Notes under the pieces: generated by a model
Seen by the model: only the letters and a program-made list of their open reading frames with translations
What the model was told of the DNA's origin: nothing
The model's database searches: none
Made by a program: the position numbers and the translations under genes
In this document: piece by piece, positions 23,301 through 37,359 of the stretch
How the letters are laid out: each line of letters starts with the position of its first letter
Numbering within the stretch: position 1 is the first letter of the stretch
Source of the DNA: Pipra filicauda
Taxonomy: Eukaryota > Chordata > Aves > Passeriformes > Pipridae
Direction: 5' to 3'
Assembly: GCF_003945595.2 (NCBI RefSeq)
Contig: NW_024104443.1
Span: 1,736,001-1,800,000 of the forward strand
Length of the DNA stretch: 64,000 nucleotides

Positions 23301-24108
23301 CTTATGCCCACTCTTACAGACTCTATATTGGTGTTGCAAGTGATTTCCCCCCACCTCCCCAAACTCAATACAACAGTAGTAAATATGTAGGTAGATATTT
23401 AAATGCAAAGTTTATTTTAAACTGGAAAAAATTAAAAATAAAAAAAAATTACCTGCTAAGTATTTTATGTATTTGCCTTTTTCTTCAGAAGGCAATCTCT
23501 CTCCTGTCCTATTCCCTCTGTCCAATTATTATTTTGATTTGTTGAAGAGGCAGCAACTAAAAGGCTATTTTCACTGGTGACTTGTCAGGTCCAACCTGAC
23601 TTTCATTAAGCACTATGTGTGTGCCAGCATGCCAGTACATGTCTTTGAGAAGCATTTAAGTAATACCTCCTATCAAAGAACAAAGTGAGCCAGAAAGGAC
23701 TTGGAAACACAGAATTTATTGGGAATCAAACTACTGCTTGAGGAGGGGATGGGACAGTTTGACAGCAACGGCAACAAACTGAACATCACAGGAAGATACC
23801 TTTCAAAGACGATTTTAACTACAGGCCAAATAAAAAACCCTACCACTTTTCCCCTAATATCATTCTTTTTGGAGATTTCATTTTATGGAACAGAATTTGA
23901 AATAACCTAAACAATATAGCTTACAGGCTACAGTGAATTTTTGGGATGCGCCTTCATTTGTCTTTTCCACCTTTCTCCAGAACAGCTACTCTTGTAAATG
24001 GACACATTTGACTGCCCTTTGTCAGTAAGCAAACACAGAATACGAGTAGCAAAACAGAAACCTATATTTCCAGGATCTTTTAGCAATTTTTCTGCTAGCT
24101 TACTTAAC
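23301..24108 (-). other. PAM: PAM intron 1 segment; nothing recognised
   Basis: AT-rich sequence between the RTE fragment and the inverted-repeat cluster. No gene or recognisable repeat. Confidence 0.55.
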
Positions 24109-24173
24109 AATAGTCAATTAAATAATTGACTATTACAATTACAAATCTGTTTGTAATCTTAATACAAACAGAT
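24109..24173. repeat. Cluster of perfect inverted repeats
   Basis: 24109-24134 is a perfect 12-bp inverted repeat (AATAGTCAATTA) with a 2-nt spacer. 24145-24173 is a perfect 11-bp inverted repeat (ATCTGTTTGTA) with a 7-nt spacer. A competing 8-bp pair (ATTACAAA) at 24138-24157 overlaps the second. Two adjacent near-perfect hairpins are unusual for this background; a cruciform-forming site or a small MITE-like remnant are both possible. Confidence 0.85.
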
Positions 24174-24269
24174 AAACCACAAAGTGACCTCTCACGGAAA
24201 AAGAGAAAGAGGGGTTTCTCCAAAGACTGGCCTTTGCTGGAACAGGACACAAAGGTGCTAGTGATCTTG

Positions 24270-24347
24270 TCTAAACTGTGCGTTTGCCGGGAAAGGCTGG
24301 ATCAGATGATCCTTAAGGTCCCCTTCCAACCTGGTATTCTATGATTC
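24270..24347 (+). repeat. CR1 3' end
   Basis: The block GGCTGGATCAGATGATCCTT, then AGGTCCCCTTCCAACCTGG and ATTCTATGATTCTCT, is the CR1 3' UTR and tail. It is strongly 5' truncated. Confidence 0.82.
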
Positions 24348-27099
24348 TCTCAAGAACAGCATTAATTAAAAAGAAAATCCTTGAGCCTCAGATTTTTAAA
24401 ATCTTTTATTGCACTGAGTGTCAGGGTATTTTGCTATTCCAACAAATTCTGTAAGTAGTAACAAAAAGCTTGTTACAACTTGGCCAGTAAGTGAATTCCT
24501 AGTCAAAATATAACACAGGGAAAGAAGCAGGCACTTCTAGGCATAAGTCCTACAGAAGAAGCAAGGAGATCCACCGGGCTTGTCAAGAGATGTCAAGAAC
24601 AAACCTTATCAAGACTAAAGGCTTTTAAGAGATGCACAATCTATGAGAGAGTATCAAAGCAGCTGCAGCTCACAGACTCATCCATGTAACATACAAAAAA
24701 CCTACACCGCATGACATAAATATTTCTTATTTGTAGATAAGATGCTGTTTTGAAGGAAGTTTTTCAGAACTGTGTAAAATTAACAGTCAACTATTCAAAC
24801 TAAACAGCATGCAGAAGGAGATCCAAGCTGTCTGCAAAATATCAGCAGGCCAAGTTTCAGAAAGGCTCACAATCCGTTCATGCCAGATTCTCCCCTGATC
24901 AGTATGATGATCATACTGAATATGCTTAAAAATACAGCCTACAGAGACTAATCAGCAGAGACAGGATTAGTTCACATGAATGCAAGTCTAATCCTGTGAA
25001 CTCAGCTGGAATATTTGTGAGAAGACTCATTCATGAGCATATGCATTGGTAACCTGGTCATGATCCAATCTACATAATCACCAAGTCATAAGCACACAGG
25101 TATGTTTGCAGAAATGCTGGAATGAGTTTTATTTGTAGTATAATATACACCACTTTCGTTTGTTTTTATTTTAACAATAGTTTAACAATATTTTAACTAG
25201 TTTTGGCACTAGTCCAATTACATGCTAAGGAAACTACTTCACTATCAAAAATTTGTACAAAATTGTTGTTCGTAATTAATAGTAACTAAATTAATATATT
25301 TTCATATTTCTCATTAATGCAGTGGCATGAAACACCTACAAACTAGAAAAAAGAGTCTGTCCTCCCAGAATCAGATTCGTGAAGAAACTCATTTACATGT
25401 TTGTATTTTGTCTGGTTCAACTGTAGAATTTCACATTAGTGAACTTTATAAACCTGTAATAAAAATTAAATTTTAGAGTAGTATTTATAAACCTGTACTA
25501 AAAATTAAGTCCTACACTAGTAAAGGGAAACACTTTTTAACTAACACACTAGTGCTTATTAATAGCATACCACTGACCTTTATGGTAGCCTAAATACAGT
25601 TGATTGAAAGATCTCTTATGTATTGCAGTTTTTCCAAATACAACACATGCTCACCTACTTGCACACAATAACTTTTCAGAAGTTGAAAAGGTGAAAAGGG
25701 TAAAAGCTACCAGGAGGTGAGGGGTGTGGGTCGAGGAGATAAAAACAAAAGGCATTCAGAAATACCAGTAGAAATACCAGCAGAAAATATTTTGAATAGG
25801 ATTTTTGAACACAATATTTTTTAGCTAGTACAATTTCTTACATGTCCGCTAGCCTGTAAATGATAAATACATTATTTTTTTTCCTACATTTTCTACTTTC
25901 TGGGACAAGAACATGCAATTTTGTAAGAAAAGAAAAAACGAAAATCAATATAGAATTTTCCAAAATGCTCAATTTCAAGTGCTAAGCAAAACATTATACA
26001 GATTTTTTGCATAAGTTACTTCTCTTTCAAACACACATTTTTGCTCAGAAGTAAATTATTCCAGTTCAGTCCCAAAAACCGAAGCCAAAACAATTTCAGA
26101 GATGCAGTAGTTTGAAAGCAGTTGAATGTAATCATAAAAAAAGGCATCTCAGACCACAGTAAAAAAAAAAAAAAGATTTTTTTAGGTCAGCATTAAAAAT
26201 CATTCACATACACATTTCATTGTCACCTTTTACATTCTCCTTAATCACTGATAAAATACAGAAAGAAAGCAGACTTTAAAATGTGTTTTAGTGTAAAATA
26301 TGACAAGAATTTAGTACAATAAAATTTGCCCAGTTCATGATATTGGAGAAGGAGGTCAGCTATCAGCAGAGTAAGCACACCATCAGCAAGTCAGTACCCA
26401 CTTCAGCTGTCGAGAACAGTTAAAAAGTTTTTAACATGATTACTATCTTAAGCGCAGAAACACTTGTTTTTCCAATGGATTACATTGGCAGTTTAAGATA
26501 AGACAAGTTATTTCACTGACTAATAAAATAAATCAATGATAACTAAAAACAAGGTAGCAATTACAACAATGTGTTTTAAAAAAATCCAACCGTCATGGAA
26601 AAGGGAGAAAAACTTCAATATTACACATTAATTCCACTTCTGATACTCTAATGCCCATAGAGATACCTTAGAAGTATGCTTCCTTGGCAGGAAGCTTACT
26701 ATATATTCCAGACTCACCTCAGAATATGGTGCTTATCTGCCCTAAATTTTTCAAATTAGATGTGTAATTTCCACAGTTACAAACACACCATTAATCTATT
26801 GTTTTCACTTAAACTGCCTTCTGGCAATATAGGCTTTGAAATCAAGGTACCAAAGAACATGGTAAAATGAGGTGAAGATCAGGTCTAAGTCAAACATGGA
26901 AGTCAGGTGACCAATTAACAAAAAAGGACAGTAATGCTGTATTAAACAGTGCAATTGGCACGGCATTTTTCAGCTGCAATGAAGACATTTTAAGTGTTAG
27001 AAACAAGGGCATAAGTCATATATCAGAACCTTCACACCAGCAAGAAAAGATTTGTCTTTTCCTCTGGTTCAAATCACATCCTATGCTTACCTTCCCTTT
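24348..27099 (-). other. PAM: PAM intron 1 segment; no gene seen
   Basis: AT-rich intron with short homopolymer runs (for example poly-A near 26160) and the tandem duplication at 25445. Confidence 0.6.
25445..25522. repeat. 39-bp tandem duplication
   Basis: Two units (25445-25483 and 25484-25522) each start TTTATAAACCTGTA and continue with an AAAAATTAA block. The second half has diverged. Confidence 0.75.
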
Positions 27100-27496
27100 T
27101 GTGGTAGTTTGGTCTAGGCCTTCCTTGGTGACCAGTTTGTAACCAAGGAAGTGTCCAGATTTACCCAGTATTCCCTACGATTTTTACGTAAGCCGGGCTA
27201 TAAGAAGAAAGGAGGAAAGGCCTTCGCTCTCTTTCCTTCCGGCAGCTTGGAGGTGCAGGTTCCCTGCTGTTGAGTCTGTCGTGTTGGGGAGGGAGGCCTG
27301 GTTAGGCCTTGCCGACCTTGGGAGACGGAGGTTGCCAGCGATCATTCCAGTGTGACCTTCTGTTGTCCCAAGGAGAGCAGTAAGATAGTTTTTTAGCCAA
27401 TTCTTTAAGTTGCTAGGTATTGGGTTACTAATAAGGATATATATATTCTATTTTGGTTTTGTTCCTTTTCACTTCCCCCTTCCCTTTCCCTTCTGA

Positions 27497-27553
<57 letters not shown>

Positions 27554-27738
27554 AATTGTATATAACTGTAACATAAGTGTAAATATATTTATATATATTG
27601 CTTTAGCTGTCTCTCTCTCGTTTCGGTTTTCTTGTTTTTTTTTTCTCCCTCTTCTCCCTGAGGTTTTGGGGAGGGGGATGGGGACTTCTTGTGGTAAGGT
27701 TTGGAGACTTGGCAGGGAGCCAGCTTCAAACCATGTCA
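27100..27738 (+). repeat. Solo ERV LTR with perfect 5-bp target duplication
   Basis: Starts TGTGGTAGTTTGG and ends CTTCAAACCATGTCA. It is flanked by CCTTT at 27095-27099 and CCTTT at 27739-27743. It contains TATAAGAAGAAAGG near 27200, a CTTTCCTTCCGGCAGCTTGG block, and a (TA)n microsatellite. It resembles a known avian ERV LTR family and is distinct from the other two families here. A perfect duplication suggests moderate age; 5 bp fits ERVL-type and some ERV1 integrases. Confidence 0.88.
27502..27550. repeat. (TA)n microsatellite inside the LTR
   Basis: About 49 bp of uninterrupted TA/AT within the LTR. Open frames over it (Y-I-Y-I runs) are artefacts. Confidence 0.95.
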
Positions 27739-30700
27739 CCTTTCAAGGGGTATTTTCAGACTCTTCCACAAGAAAGGCCTGTAGGTCCAATGACTTTTCC
27801 AAACATGGCTGTTTGCTCTTGTCAAAGAAGACAGCCTCAGTGACTCAAATGCTCTAACTTTGGATTTCTGTCTTCCCCTTATCCTCCAGAAGGGGACTCC
27901 TATCTTTCAATTCAGACTTAAGCAGCAGGAAGGGATAACATCAAGATGCCTGTTATCCAGGCACTTTTTGTAGGGCTTTGGTAGCCTCTCTAAAGCTGTT
28001 ATATTTCATACACTCCATCATAAGTAGAATTATCTTTTCTAGTTTTTAAGCAAACTTGCGAAAAACCTACTGTCTCAAAAATCCAGATGACAAACTTGTT
28101 AAAAAAAACAAAAACAAAAACAAACCCCTAGAAAGAACCCTTACCTTACCTACAACCTCACTGAGGTAACACATGATGAAACTGCAGGAACAACAGTACT
28201 TTGTTGAATCATAAATTAGTGTTTCCTCTAGATGCACAACACTGCTTCTATTCTCAGGTTAAGTAGTCAAAAGATTGAGAACATGAAGGCAAATAATTGT
28301 GTGGCCAATTCAGAATAACCCAAGCTCCAGAGAACGCTAAAATGTTTTTCAAAGTTCACTATTATTTTTGCTGTGTATTTGCGTTTACAGTTTTTTCCTC
28401 CTAAAGATCATCTAAGCCACCTGCCATTGCAAAACGATCCTATTGACAGGATATGACAATATTCCCAACACCAGAAGGCAATGTTTTTAGAATAGGCAAA
28501 TATAACTGAAATCAATGCACTAGTTATCAGTCACTATGGACTGAATGAAAGTACTTATAAAATCCTTGAACTTTAGAATCCATTCAGGAGAATGCCAGTT
28601 CTTTCTAACCACCAGTTCTGCTTGTTTTATTATTTTATTACACAGATTTAGACAAACATGTGAACATGGTTCCAGATAAAAGAAAGGCAGTTAGAAGAAA
28701 GAAAATTAAAAAAAATTATGCAGATTGTTCTTCATTTTCATAAAGCTACAGAGGGGAAATTCTGTATCTCAGATGCACAGCTGAAGCATGATTTTTGAAA
28801 TAATGCCAAAAAAAAAAAAAGACACACAACTGTTACATAGTTGCTCATGGATTTTTCTACATTTTTAACATTCCTGATTAAATGATCCAATCTTACAGAA
28901 ATCCGGGGATGCTCCAAGTAATTTCACTTTGAAAAGAACAAAAATATTAGGTACTTTCCTGTAAGCAAATCTTAGCAAGATTAGGGCACAATTTTTCTCC
29001 TACTGACTAAAATGCAAACCACACAGCCTTTATCTCCCCATTCCACATATATGTGTACAATGTCATAAGAGATAGGATGCAATCGAGTAAACTGCATCGA
29101 TTCTGAAAGACTATGCATTTCCTTCATTATAATTAACTTCGGGAGGGGAGGAAAGAAAGATAAATTTCATAGTTTAAAGATACAACTATGCAAAATTGCT
29201 TAAAGCTTTGTGTTGGGAGAAAATCTGCCCAGATTACACAGACCAAGAAAGGAAAGGTGGTGGCAGCTCCATGTCCCCACATACAACCGTAGTGAGGTTA
29301 AGCATCTATCCCCACTAAGCACATGGACACAAAGCACACATGGCCAGCCATGGGGTGAGAAGGGCCAGGGTGGGGGATGGAGGGTGTCATAATTTAAAAC
29401 CAGCACATGCCCAGTGTCAATTCCCTTATTCAAAGAAGGTAAAAAAAATTACCTAAGATTTCTATCTTAATAGCAACTTTCCTAGTTATCAGGGCAAATA
29501 TTCAGAAACTGTCCATTTAAATCAGTTAACTAAAATCTCCTGTGCCAGCCAGGTCTCCTCTCTCAAAGTTGTGTTTCAACAGAGATTTTAAAATCCATAA
29601 AATCCCACTATGTTTTTAGGGTATGGTTCCACTTCATGGCTAAGCTAATACAGTGGAATATGCTCAGAGCTCATGCCCTGTAGGGCAGTTGATCCCATCT
29701 CCTCTACCGTGACAAACCTCGTGAGTCCACAGCTTCAAGTGGAATAGGTTCACCTCACCAATGTAATGGAAAAGCTCTTTGCTTCGTTACAGATTAGGTT
29801 TCTGTAGCATCAACCCACTCAACAAACTCACTCTATGATTGCTATAGGAAGAGAAGAGCACCAGGAGAGTGAGGCCAAGGAAAGCAACAGCAAGATTACT
29901 CTTTTCAGCATTTAACTGACTTAACATCCTCAAAAGTTATTAGCATTAGCTCAGGTAATCTTGTTCTCTTGTTACATAATAGAAACTGAAAGAGCCCCCA
30001 GTTTACCCTCTCCAAGTCTTTTTTTCTTTTAAGAACTTCTCTTTTAGTCCATATTTCAGGTAATTATCTTTTCATCCTCAATATCCTTTTGAAACTCCCT
30101 CTAAGTCTGTGATGTCCTTCTGTATGGTCAGTATTACAGTATTATTTGAGAAAAGCATATTTCTTTCTTTAAAGTAGTCTTTATCCTTTCCGCTCAGCGC
30201 TCCTATAATCCTGCTTGTTTTCTGCTCAGAATGGAGAAAACATACGATGATTAATGACACCACTCTAATAGAAGATATCAAGAGTACACCCAAACATACA
30301 CCCCATAAATGACCTAACAGGATTATAGTGGAAAAACAAACAGAAACCCTGTTTCTGTAAAGAACAGTTTGAATGTGAACTCTGAACATAGAGTCAAAAG
30401 ACCTGGCAGAGGGAAAAATCACACCTATAAATAAACTCAAAATTACTGCTATGTCATTAAACAGACACTCATTAAAGAAACAGTTGTGCCTTGGACAATC
30501 ACTTTTCCACTGCTACATGTATTACATGCTGGATAATTGTGGTCTAATGTGGCCAATTTAAAGCGCAAAACCCAACCAAACACAAAGTCTTACAACTGCT
30601 TACCAATACTAGTTTTCACTGGTTACAGGATTTCCTTCCCCCTTTGTTAGGATACAAAGCAGGAAGAACTGAAGAGAAGAAAACATACTTAAAAAAAATA

Positions 30701-33700
30701 AATTCAGACTTCCTCCCATACAGTGAGTGCCAGGTGGCTGCCACCAGCTGAACAGAACTTACTTTTCTTTGCTTTTTTAAAGGCACTGAAAGAACTGCTC
30801 AGGATATAATTACGCAGAATTAAAAATTAATCAGATCTGAAACAACCTCCATCTATACACGCAAATCATCAGCAAACAAACTGTCAATGTGATCTGTGGT
30901 TAGCTCATCAGCCTTTGCAATAGGATTCTTGAGTGATAAGTGGTGTCCATCAGGGATCTGTTACCTAGTATCTTTATGAGTGGATCTTTAGCTTTAGTTT
31001 CTTCTGCATTTTACCTTTAACCAAAGTGGTTTCAAAGCTCTGACTGTATGGGTCTTTTCCCCCAAAATTTTGTAAAGTAACTTTAAAATAATCTAAATTC
31101 TAAGAGTTAAGCATAGTTAATACAGTTAAATATTCTATTTCTGAACATTTTATGCATCTTGTTGTCCTTGCTAGATAACCTTACAGTTTAAAACAGAAAA
31201 GATGCACAATTCCTAAAGCCATAAAGTAAAGGTAGACACTGTGATCAGTTCAAGATTGCATTAAGTACATAAACAGACGTTATTTTTTTAAGTATCAAAT
31301 ACCAAGTTAATAGATATCAGAATTGGAAGAGGACTTGGTTTCTTCAGTTTATCTAAAATATTGTTTTTCTCTATATTAATATCAAAGCTAATAAGTAGGC
31401 AGTCAAGCAGAAAAAGAACAAACCACCAAAAAGTACATACACAGTTGTAAAAAAGAGATATGTAAAAAATTCTCAGTCTACATGGAATTAAAGATATTCA
31501 AAAACCATATAATATTGTCACTAAACTGTCCTTCCTGTTCTTCTAATGTACCTCATCTATTGCAATGAATAGCAGTAATAGCCAAGTGTCTTATTAGTCA
31601 GTGCATACTAAGCACTTTGCTTAAGAAATGTCAATAGAGGACCCCATTCCTGAAAAAAAGACTTAAGTCTCTAAATAAACCAATGGATGTTATGACCACA
31701 AAGCAGAAAACATAACAGATACAGAGTAGGAAAAATTACTTGCATACTGTACACACCAGGAAGGGCAGCGGGGGAAGAGGGATAAATTGGTGGATTTGTA
31801 CAATACGTACCATCTTAAAGTAGCATTTCCTTCAACACGAAAGCCTCTTCTTACAAATTTGTTTACATCTACACTTATAATTCTTTACCTATTCCCCACT
31901 TCCATCCTATAATTCTTCTACTTTTTACCACTAAATGTATAGTTTGTTTTACAACACTACAGAATTTTCAGGAGAAAACAAAATACACTAAACATAAAAT
32001 TAAGTTACAAAGCATTAAAAGAAGACTTATAGAAGGACCTTTACTATAGTTCTCCATCTTAGCTCCCACAAGGTTGTGGATTTTTGTTTTGGAGTGGTTT
32101 TTTTGGTGTTTCAGACACTTTACATACTGGGCATGGCCATTTGCAATCACACATATCTAAAACTAAGCAGACAGTGCACTGGGAGAAAGAAAAAAATTCC
32201 AGCTGTGAAAGCAAACAAGTCTAGCATCTCAGGCTTACAGATAAACTTAGCTTGCTAGGCCAAAATGTGCAAGAGGCCTCCAAGTTGTTAATAAAATCAG
32301 TTCCTTCAGTCTTTTATTTTATTCCACTGTTCAAGATAAATAACAGAACCTCTACTTTTCTAAAGAGTAACTGTAGATTTCAATATGAATTCACATACCC
32401 TTAAACACACAAAACTGCATGCAGAACAGTTGCATGAGAATATGTTCCTGCTCTGTTTTACTATCCACATGAAGAAGAAAAAAGGTAATGTGAGATGGGG
32501 ATTGTTTCGTTTTAATAAAAGAAAAAACCTTGAACATTTTTCTCTTAGATAATGCTCCCATCACATATTTTGTATTCTCTTATAAATAAAAATAAAGTCA
32601 TGCAAAATTTAATTGGTAAAAACCTTCTATTTATTTAATAAATCAGTTCTTACTCCAGGGATTTGTAGTTTGCCTTTTTTTTTTTTCATATTTATGAAGA
32701 TTACCTAGACTTTGTCAAATTCAAATTACACAAAGGTATGCAATTGCTTCAGCTAAAACACACTTTATGCATTTAGTGAACAATACGATACAGTATTAAA
32801 AAAAAAAAAGCAACACTGAAACTTCACAGTGTGAAGAAACATAAAGATTGTTCAATATGAAGCCTCACTTACTTTCCAGTCTCCTAAATTCCTAAAATAA
32901 CACCAGATTATAGAACACATGAAGCAATGCTTATGATCTTTAGTGAGGGCTGAATCATCTTCATGTAGATGCTGTGACTAGCCCCTGTATGCATACTGAC
33001 ATCATCAGCAAAGACTTGGAGGCAGAGGATACTATGGTAACCATGCAATGTGCCCAGAGAGAAGCCTTTAATTGCTTTAACAGCTTCCTGAGGCTCGTGC
33101 TACTACGTCTCCATTTGCTCAGAAGGAAATGAAGGTTGTCACAGACGCAATTGGTGTGCCACTGTGCAGAAAAAAATCCACACTGAATCCTGAATCTATT
33201 AATTGTAATGTGACTTTTTAAATGACAAGTGTCATAGCCTGAATCCATTACTGACATCTTCTGACATCTGCAAGATCTGTCGGGAGTCACAGGTCAAGTA
33301 GCAATACCGTCAGGTCACAATTTTATAAGTGTTTCTGTTTTCTCTGTCTGCACTCTTTGCTACCACCACATTGAGACATTACCTTCAAGACACACCATAT
33401 TTTTAAGTGTAGAGTGTTGTTCTGCACCAGAGGGTCAAAGACTGTTCACAACAGAACCCAAAGTCTCAGGTGCAATATAAACTGACATGCTGTGAAATGA
33501 GGTATTTATCCTAGTATCATGTCTCTTTCAACTTCAATGACTATCAGCTGATATCACCTCTGAAGGACAAAGCTCAAGTAAATATTTACAACAGTGACAT
33601 GATATGGCCAACAGAGAGCCAAATAAGTTTTTGCCCATTTTCCAGAAAACGGGAGTATTATTTCTTCATTTTGCACACAAATAGCTCAGCTGGAGTTTAT

Positions 33701-36475
33701 TCCGTTTTTCAAAACTAAAGAATAACAACACGACTAACAACTCAATCAGAATTACACAGAATCAAAATGGAATTGTGGGGAACAGAGGGAAAAAAAGACA
33801 AAGGAAACCTGCAAATCATATCAGCTTTATTTTTAGATCTAACAAATCTGAGGTTCTTATGGACACGTGGAGCAGAAAATTGCTGTTTGTAGATTCAGGT
33901 TAACTATGATGTGGTTATTTTGAAATCAGTTTCACCATTACTATACAAATTAGAGAACAATGATGCAAACACTCCAGCATTTAACAGTTCTTTTAGATGT
34001 GTACTATTTTCCAAAAAACACAGAAGCAATCATTTTATCTACCGAGTTTGGTTCAAAGCTGCAAGTTACAATCTTGAAATTAATGTTATTCTTCCTTTAA
34101 GGATCAGATTGAGTAATCTTTGACAGTTTCTATTCCAATCTCATCCTGAGATCCATCTACCCAGAACTGTTAGATATCAAAACAAACCACCCAAAAAAAA
34201 CCAATCCAAAAACCAATCAAACCCCAAAAGTGGTTGTCAATGTATAAATATATCAAATTTTGCATGAGTAATGCTACAGTGCTTTCACTAATTTCTGTGA
34301 TACTTAGAAGTCTGAAAACATCACAGTAAAACTCATTCCAAATAAAGAAACATTTCATAGAATGATTCATTACCCAAGTTCTTTAACATCATAGCTGAGA
34401 CAAGCAGTTCATACTCTGTATATGTGGGGAAATAACTAAGCACATCCTGTTGAACTATATAGCCAGCAACCTGACCTCCTTATGAACCACTGTCACTCAG
34501 TGTTGAGCACAGAGGGCTGATTAAAATGTGCACAGTTCTTTTTAGACTGCAGCCCGCCAGTCTAAATACCTATTTCTTTCTGAGGAAATCAACATCACCT
34601 CCTATGCAGGAGGCTGCTGTATGCTTCCTACCAACACAGGGATTCCTGACACACAGATAGTCAGGATTTCCCCAGTTTATAGTATCAGGAAGGGCTGCCA
34701 TTAAGGGGTTATTTAATCAATCTCACTGTTTCAATTCCAACATAATCAAACTCTTGAGAAGAAGTTGCACTTTCCACAGTTAGGCTGAAAATTGTGATCA
34801 TGATGTGGTAGATTAAGAACATCACTGGACCAACCACTTCCACAGTTAGACATCACTCAACATGACAAATCTTGCAGATCAAATTTTGCACTTTTTTATT
34901 TTAAAAAAAGCATGCTTTCTGGCTCCCTTTCCAAACAAAAGTGCAAATTCCTTCAGATGCTTCACATACATATTGCTTTTAATAGCAAACTTTCTGCACA
35001 CACACCTGCTTTCAAAACCATTGATCTAAGGAACAAAGCGTATCACTCTCCACGCCTGTATCTGTTGCTTTATGCATATAATGCTATGCATACTAGGGAA
35101 AAGAAAAGTTAGAGAACGAAGTAGAAAACAGGAGACTTGCCTTTATCACAAAGTTGTATCTACAACTCAATTAAGTTCCCTCTTAATGTAGAAAGCTGTA
35201 ACAAGGGGCTTTTTTTGCTGATCGTCAATTGAGACCAGTATTAGGTCCCTAATGGACACTCACCTATGTGCATGTGTAAATATGGAGACACACAGCTGCT
35301 GAAAACAGTAGCTCCACAAAAACAGAAGATTGTACCCACCCTCCTACTCTTCCTTTAGATGTTGACATAACAAGCTAGTCCACTTCTGTTAGGAAGCTCA
35401 AAAATGCCACAGCAGAATGAATAGCAAAGCTTCTTCTAAAACCAAGGTATTAAAGATGCAAAGGTGCTTATCACCTCAAATTCATTCCAAAGTGAACAGC
35501 TAAAAACCCACAAACAAACAAACAAACACATAAAAAATCCACAAAAAACCCTAAATAGAATATTCTGAAGTCAAATATGCACTAATATTTTGACTACAAA
35601 GTTGAAAATGTAGTTATGAAGGAGGAAAATGAAAACATACACAATCTTAAATTGCTAGATGAAGCATTGAGCTTTAAAAGTGGCATTTATCCAAAACACC
35701 TGCCACATAACCTCCTTTCCTGGGAAGATCAAACAGTACCTGCATGTCTAGTAAATTACATATACCCCCTCAGAGGATATAATAATAAATAGATCCAATA
35801 AATCCATCACCTCAGATGTCTTGATTTAGCAGCTAAGTGACTGTTTCAGCTTTTTCCAACTAGAATCTCATATGAAAGTATTTCTCAGGGCCAATTCTAC
35901 AACTTCCTCTTCATCTCTAGTTAACTCACTTAACTGCTTTAAAAACTAAATAAAAGGCTACAAACTACCCATTCCTTGCACAGTAACTTAATTTCATATG
36001 GAATGTTGATACTGTCAACATACTGCAATCCCTACATAAATCCAACCAATTTAGGCTAGACATAAGTACCAAGAATGGGAGGGGGTGAGGGGAGTATTAA
36101 AAATGCCAGCTGGCATTTTGCGTCCTTCTTAGAGTACTCCTTTGAGCTGAATAAAGTGTGGGTTCAACACAACAATAAAGTGTGTCCTTCACAACAAGGA
36201 GTCATTATTTTGCAAATAATGATGCAATGGTATGCAGAAGAACAATCTTGACTTCATTTTTGTGGATACATGTCATGGTTTCCTCTCACGCCTAAACTCC
36301 TAGAACTAGTATACTAAGACTTCATAGTCTTCCAAGAATCTCATTTCTACAGCAATAAAAAGAATGAAGAGTAGCTCAAGCAATCACAACAGCATCTTCT
36401 GAAGTCCCTTTCTTATTAAGAGACAATTCAATCTACTTCCTGGTACCTCTTCAACAAATCTCTTCCTCTACCCAA
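27739..36475 (-). other. PAM: PAM intron 1, long repeat-poor segment; no gene recognised
   Basis: About 8.7 kb with no LTR or CR1 that I could recognise. 28100-28125 is an A/C-rich simple stretch. 32961-33290 has a 109-codon minus-strand open frame that matches nothing I know. 29200-29400 is somewhat GC-richer. No convincing exon was seen. Confidence 0.5.
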
Positions 36476-36897
36476 GATGATGATCAGAGGGCTGTAGCAC
36501 CTCTCCTCTGACAACAGGCATGAGAGAGTTGGAGCTGTTCAGCCTGGAGAAGAGAAGGCTCCGGGGAGACTTTATAGCACCTTCCAGAACCCAAGTGTTT
36601 TACAAGAAAGCTAGAGCAGGACTTTTTAGAAGGACAAGTACCAACAGTACAGGGGGAAATGGCTTTGAACTGAGAGTAGGTTTAGATAGAATATGAGGGA
36701 GAAACTCTTTACAATGAGAGTGGTGAGGCACTAGAATAGGCTATCCAGAAAGTTGTGGATGCCCCATTCCTGGAAGCGTTCACAGGCCTCTGAGCAAGCT
36801 GTCCTAGCAGAAGAAGTACCTGCCCATGGCACAGGAGTTGTGAAGAGATGATCTTTAAAGTCCCTTCCAACAAAAATCATTAAATGATCCTATGAAT
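36476..36897 (+). repeat. Old CR1 3' fragment
   Basis: CR1 ORF2 end and 3' UTR: GAGCTGTTCAGCCTGGAGAA, a decayed middle, AGAAACTCTTTACAATGAGA, GAGGCACTAGAATAGGCT, and AAAGTCCCTTCCAAC with a decayed tail (TGATCCTATGAATG). It is more diverged than the copy at 58.5 kb. Confidence 0.83.
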
Positions 36898-37359
36898 GTC
36901 CATAAAATCTCCCATCTATATTGAAATCTGGGTATATGCCCTTTATATCAGTAACTGCCTGCCTTTTTAACAGGTACATACAGCACAAGCTATAAGAGGT
37001 ACCAGCTTACAGCAATGAACATTTACCACATGGTTAGGACATTGCTGAAAATAAGAATAATAAAATAATTAGATTATTATTTGTTTACATACAAAAAAAC
37101 ATACCATTAAGTATGATGGAATGTAAGGGATAACAAATACCGAATTCAATTAGATGTTTTGAATAAGGAGATCATAAGTTTTATTTCATATATGTACATC
37201 TCCAACTAAAGGAGAAAGGTTTCTCTAATTTTCTACAGTGTTATGTGGCCAAAAGAGAGCTACAGTTCTTATCACATCCAACATTAGTGGCAAAAAGGAG
37301 TGAAAGTACTCCTTAATTTATAGCATTGGTTCCTGAACTTGGTCATACCATGGAACAAA

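Noticed and set aside
23102..23545. 147-codon plus frame
   Set aside because: It crosses the RTE 3' fragment in a non-RTE frame and then runs into AT-rich intron; not a gene.
27428..27857. Frames of 103 and 134 codons around 27.5 kb
   Set aside because: They lie in a solo LTR and read through a (TA)n microsatellite (Y-I repeats).
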